From: Chromobotia macracanthus
Taxonomy: Eukaryota; Chordata; Actinopteri; Cypriniformes; Botiidae
Direction of reading: 5' to 3'
Assembly: GCA_036877525.1 (NCBI GenBank)
Contig: JAZGTH010000140.1
Location: 475,205 to 539,204 of the forward strand
Length of the DNA stretch: 64,000 nt
The position numbers and the translations under genes were made by a program. A model generated the notes under the pieces. That model was given only the letters and a program-made list of their open reading frames with translations, ran no database searches and was not told the origin of the DNA. Positions 61,440 to 64,000 of this stretch are shown one piece after another; position 1 is the stretch's first letter, and each line of letters opens with the position of its first letter.

Positions 61440-63170
61440 TACAAAAGATTTTTTCAACAGAATGTAGAATAAGTTTAATGGCAATTACAAATAATAGTGG
61501 CCCATAACTTAAATTAAAATCACCTTTGTGTTTATTTAACTAAATCGTTTTTTTTTAGTTCTTATTCATAATTCTGACTGGAAACTCTCAACTGGTGAGT
61601 TCATAACATTATCATTCTGCAAGACACAATTACTGAGTTCATAGCCCATTAAAACAATCAGTTTAAAGTCTCAGTTAGGCAAATGAGGGCTGCTGGCATG
61701 TTTCCTGAAACAAGATCTAACACACAATCAGCTGCAGTCCTCTGAGAGAAAGCATAAAAATGTGGTAAAAACACTAATAGGTATAGGCTTTAGGGTGTAG
61801 ATGTGTGCTTCTTACATTCACTTTGGCAGAAGAATGTTTTTATACAATATTACAGAAGCTATTCCAGCATTGGCAGAGCAGAAAGTCATTTATTTATTTC
61901 CCATGAATCAGCCTAAAAGCAGGTGTAACACTCTTGACCTGCTCAATGTCTCTGTGGGCTCTGGCTGTAAATAAGGGCTGGATGGGTAATAGACCCCTGA
62001 CAAGCTCATGCTGAACATAAGGCAGGAGACCACTTAATGGTGATACATCTAGCTGGCCAATTCAATTTCCATTTCCACACTGTTTCTCTGCTCACATTTA
62101 TTTCACAGAAAGAGAAAGGGCTCTTACACCAGAGACTGTCTGCTATAAAATATTCTCTTCAGCTCACAGCACTGGTGTAAATGACTGAACATGGTATAGG
62201 AAGGTTAGTGTCTTACAGTAATGTGTCATTAGAACTATTTATTACACTTCAGTGGAAGAGTCAAACCAGCTCAGAATTACAATAAATGACACTGTGTTTC
62301 AAATGAACTGTCTAGCTGGGTTTGACATACACAATATTAAATAGAAAGGAATTTTCCACAAATATCCTTTTAGTGCCTGATTGTTTAATTTCCCATAAAA
62401 ACATAATTTAACCATTTATATTTAACTAAACAACATACTGATCTATTCTAGCTTAACAACTGTTGCCGTCCACCCTATGAAGTTTCTGCTCTTTCTGGAA
62501 GGTTCTTAACCTGCAGTGCTGTGAATAATGAAAGCTCTCTGCACACACAGATAAATCATTTCAGCATGTATGCTGGTTAGGAAAGCTCTGGAAAAAATTT
62601 ATACCGTAGCTCCAGAATTCCTCTGTCTCAAAACTCAGACCTGGGACACTAAAGCCCACATCTGAACAATGAGAGAATCCATTTAGCCCACAACACTGAA
62701 TGACTGAGAGAGGAATTCACTCTTCTGCTGACATTTCCTCCTGGTCAGGAGAGGCATATGAATGCAACTCTTTGCCTAAAAGCCCTTCCAAACACACACG
62801 GCTGCAGGGATTCAATGATTCAACACTGTATACATGTTTTACATGAGCAGAGCAGTCTGAGCTAATACAGCCGGTGTCACAGACATTCTGAAAGACACAA
62901 CACTTTCTCTGATTACTAATACAGCACATTGTGAGATTGTGTGTCAGCCACTGACCTGCTGTACTGTATGTATGAGATGTATGCTTAAAAACACGTACAA
63001 ACATTCTGGATTTTCTGCTGATTCTCTCTGACACAGACAATGACTAGAGGTCAAGAATCTGTTCTTCTTCTGTGTGAAATTACTTTGTGTCTTTACAGGC
63101 TTGACCTGAAGATACAGTCACAGTTTCACACTGCACAGCCTACTGGTCCAGAGAAATGAAAAAGCCATTT
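61440..63170. other. Unique sequence, no gene supported
   Basis: The 107-codon minus frame at 62717-63040 is Cys- and Ser-rich but matches no family I know and lacks splice or start context. Confidence 0.4.
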
Positions 63171-63174
63171 TTGC

Positions 63175-63480
63175 TTGTAACTTTGAGTACTTTGGCCTAA
63201 AATCAAAAGATTGTTTTTCTCAGGGCGTACTGAGCCGAATGATACCCAGTTTTCCCTGGTCCGCCATTTTTAATTTTGATGTATTTTACAAATGCAATGG
63301 TGTATTATTACAAAACTTGGTGTGCTTCATTGGCGCCATGACCTGAGCGTACCTACAAAGTTTGTGGCCAAGGCCAACAACAAAATGTATCAAAAGATAC
63401 ATTTTTTTTAAGCTTACTAAATTTGGATTAATTTGGCATATCGCCAAGTGATTGTCTGATTTTTGTGCTTCACAGAGTAA
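63175..63480. repeat. Possible dispersed repeat fragment
   Basis: Contains TTCATTGGCGCCATGACCTG and AGCGTACCTACAAAGTTTG, words I associate with a repeated fish sequence family of unknown type. Ends not defined; an AT-rich run follows at 63500-63551. Confidence 0.3.
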
Positions 63481-64000
63481 TGCGGGATTCTATATCACTT
63501 CATATATATTATATTTGCAAATATATTATATTATATATTATATATTATATAGGACACACAGGATGATTGTTGTACCTGATTGTGACACATTTTTGTAGTC
63601 TCTTAATTGTAGATGTCTTTACTTGTCATATTTGCAGTGGTGAGACTGGAGGCCTGAGGCCGTACAGGATTATAATTTGTGATTGTCTGTCACAATTCAT
63701 TCTGGAACTGCCTCATCCCAGAGTTTGCTGCCTACAGTTTGGAACAGCCTTTGCTTTGGAAGCATCACTGTGACTCTACAATGATTTCTTTGTGGATATC
63801 TAACTAGGGTTTGAACAAAGCCTCTATAATCTGTACCAAGCATACTTATTTCTAAAATTATTTCTGTCTGTCTAAGGGTCAATGACACTGGAAATGACAA
63901 ACACATGGGCCAATCAAAACATTAACTTCAAGTACCCTGTATCACATGACATTTCCATTCCAGCAGATCACCTCTGATAAATGATGACTCTGATGATGAT

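Noticed and set aside
62717..63040. 107-codon Cys/Ser-rich minus frame
   Set aside because: No recognisable motif, no splice or start context; unique sequence of this length can yield such a frame by chance.

Overview
The window looks like a non-coding stretch of a ray-finned fish (teleost) chromosome. The evidence is a laminin alpha gene split into small exons with GT..AG borders, an L2-clade LINE with a (TTGAC)n tail of the type seen in fish, Tc1/mariner-family remnants of fish type, an endogenous-retrovirus remnant, and very large minisatellites. There are no bacterial-style operons, tRNAs, rRNAs or CRISPR arrays. Species cannot be fixed from the sequence alone.

The only protein-coding locus I recognise is a laminin subunit alpha gene on the minus strand. 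Its pieces run in correct protein order from about 43.4 kb down to 0.9 kb: the start of the laminin N-terminal (LN) domain (43.3 kb), the end of the LN domain (31.9 kb), the LN/LE junction (31.0 kb), LE repeats (30.3 and 29.7 kb), two laminin IV type A exons (23.9 and 19.7 kb), and more LE repeats (2.85, 2.2 and 0.9 kb). Residues lean towards LAMA2 over LAMA1. Several pieces are broken: a stop codon in the LN exon at 31.86 kb, a net 7-base deletion in the next exon, a stop at the second codon of the 29.7 kb exon, and a stop in the 2.85 kb exon. Many expected exons are not visible between these. I read it as a decayed (pseudogene) copy; a poor assembly of a living gene is the alternative.

About half the window (roughly 32 kb) is six unrelated minisatellites, four within the laminin locus and two outside it: 4.56-14.76 kb (28-base unit with TGACGTTA; includes six copies of a 17-base-arm hairpin), 17.9-19.4 kb (24/21-base unit, open on both strands), 27.0-29.5 kb (about 42-base unit), 34.4-42.7 kb (about 43-base TG/GA-rich unit), 45.65-50.45 kb (31/34-base unit), and 53.6-58.46 kb (32/34-base unit with AGGTCA). 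Almost all long open frames in the window are products of these arrays.

Mobile elements sit in the spaces: a 5'-truncated L2-like LINE with an open reverse-transcriptase frame (24.1-25.6 kb, plus strand), the integrase tail of a gammaretrovirus-like element (26.6-26.7 kb, minus), a Tc1-like transposase C-terminal remnant (32.7-33.2 kb, minus), a short terminal-inverted-repeat element (59.4-59.95 kb) with a second fragment at 61.2 kb, and a possible SINE (0.4-0.5 kb). The right end (58.5-64 kb) is unique or low-copy AT-rich sequence with no gene I can support. I found no new multi-gene system; the most interesting content is the decayed laminin locus and the structure of the arrays.
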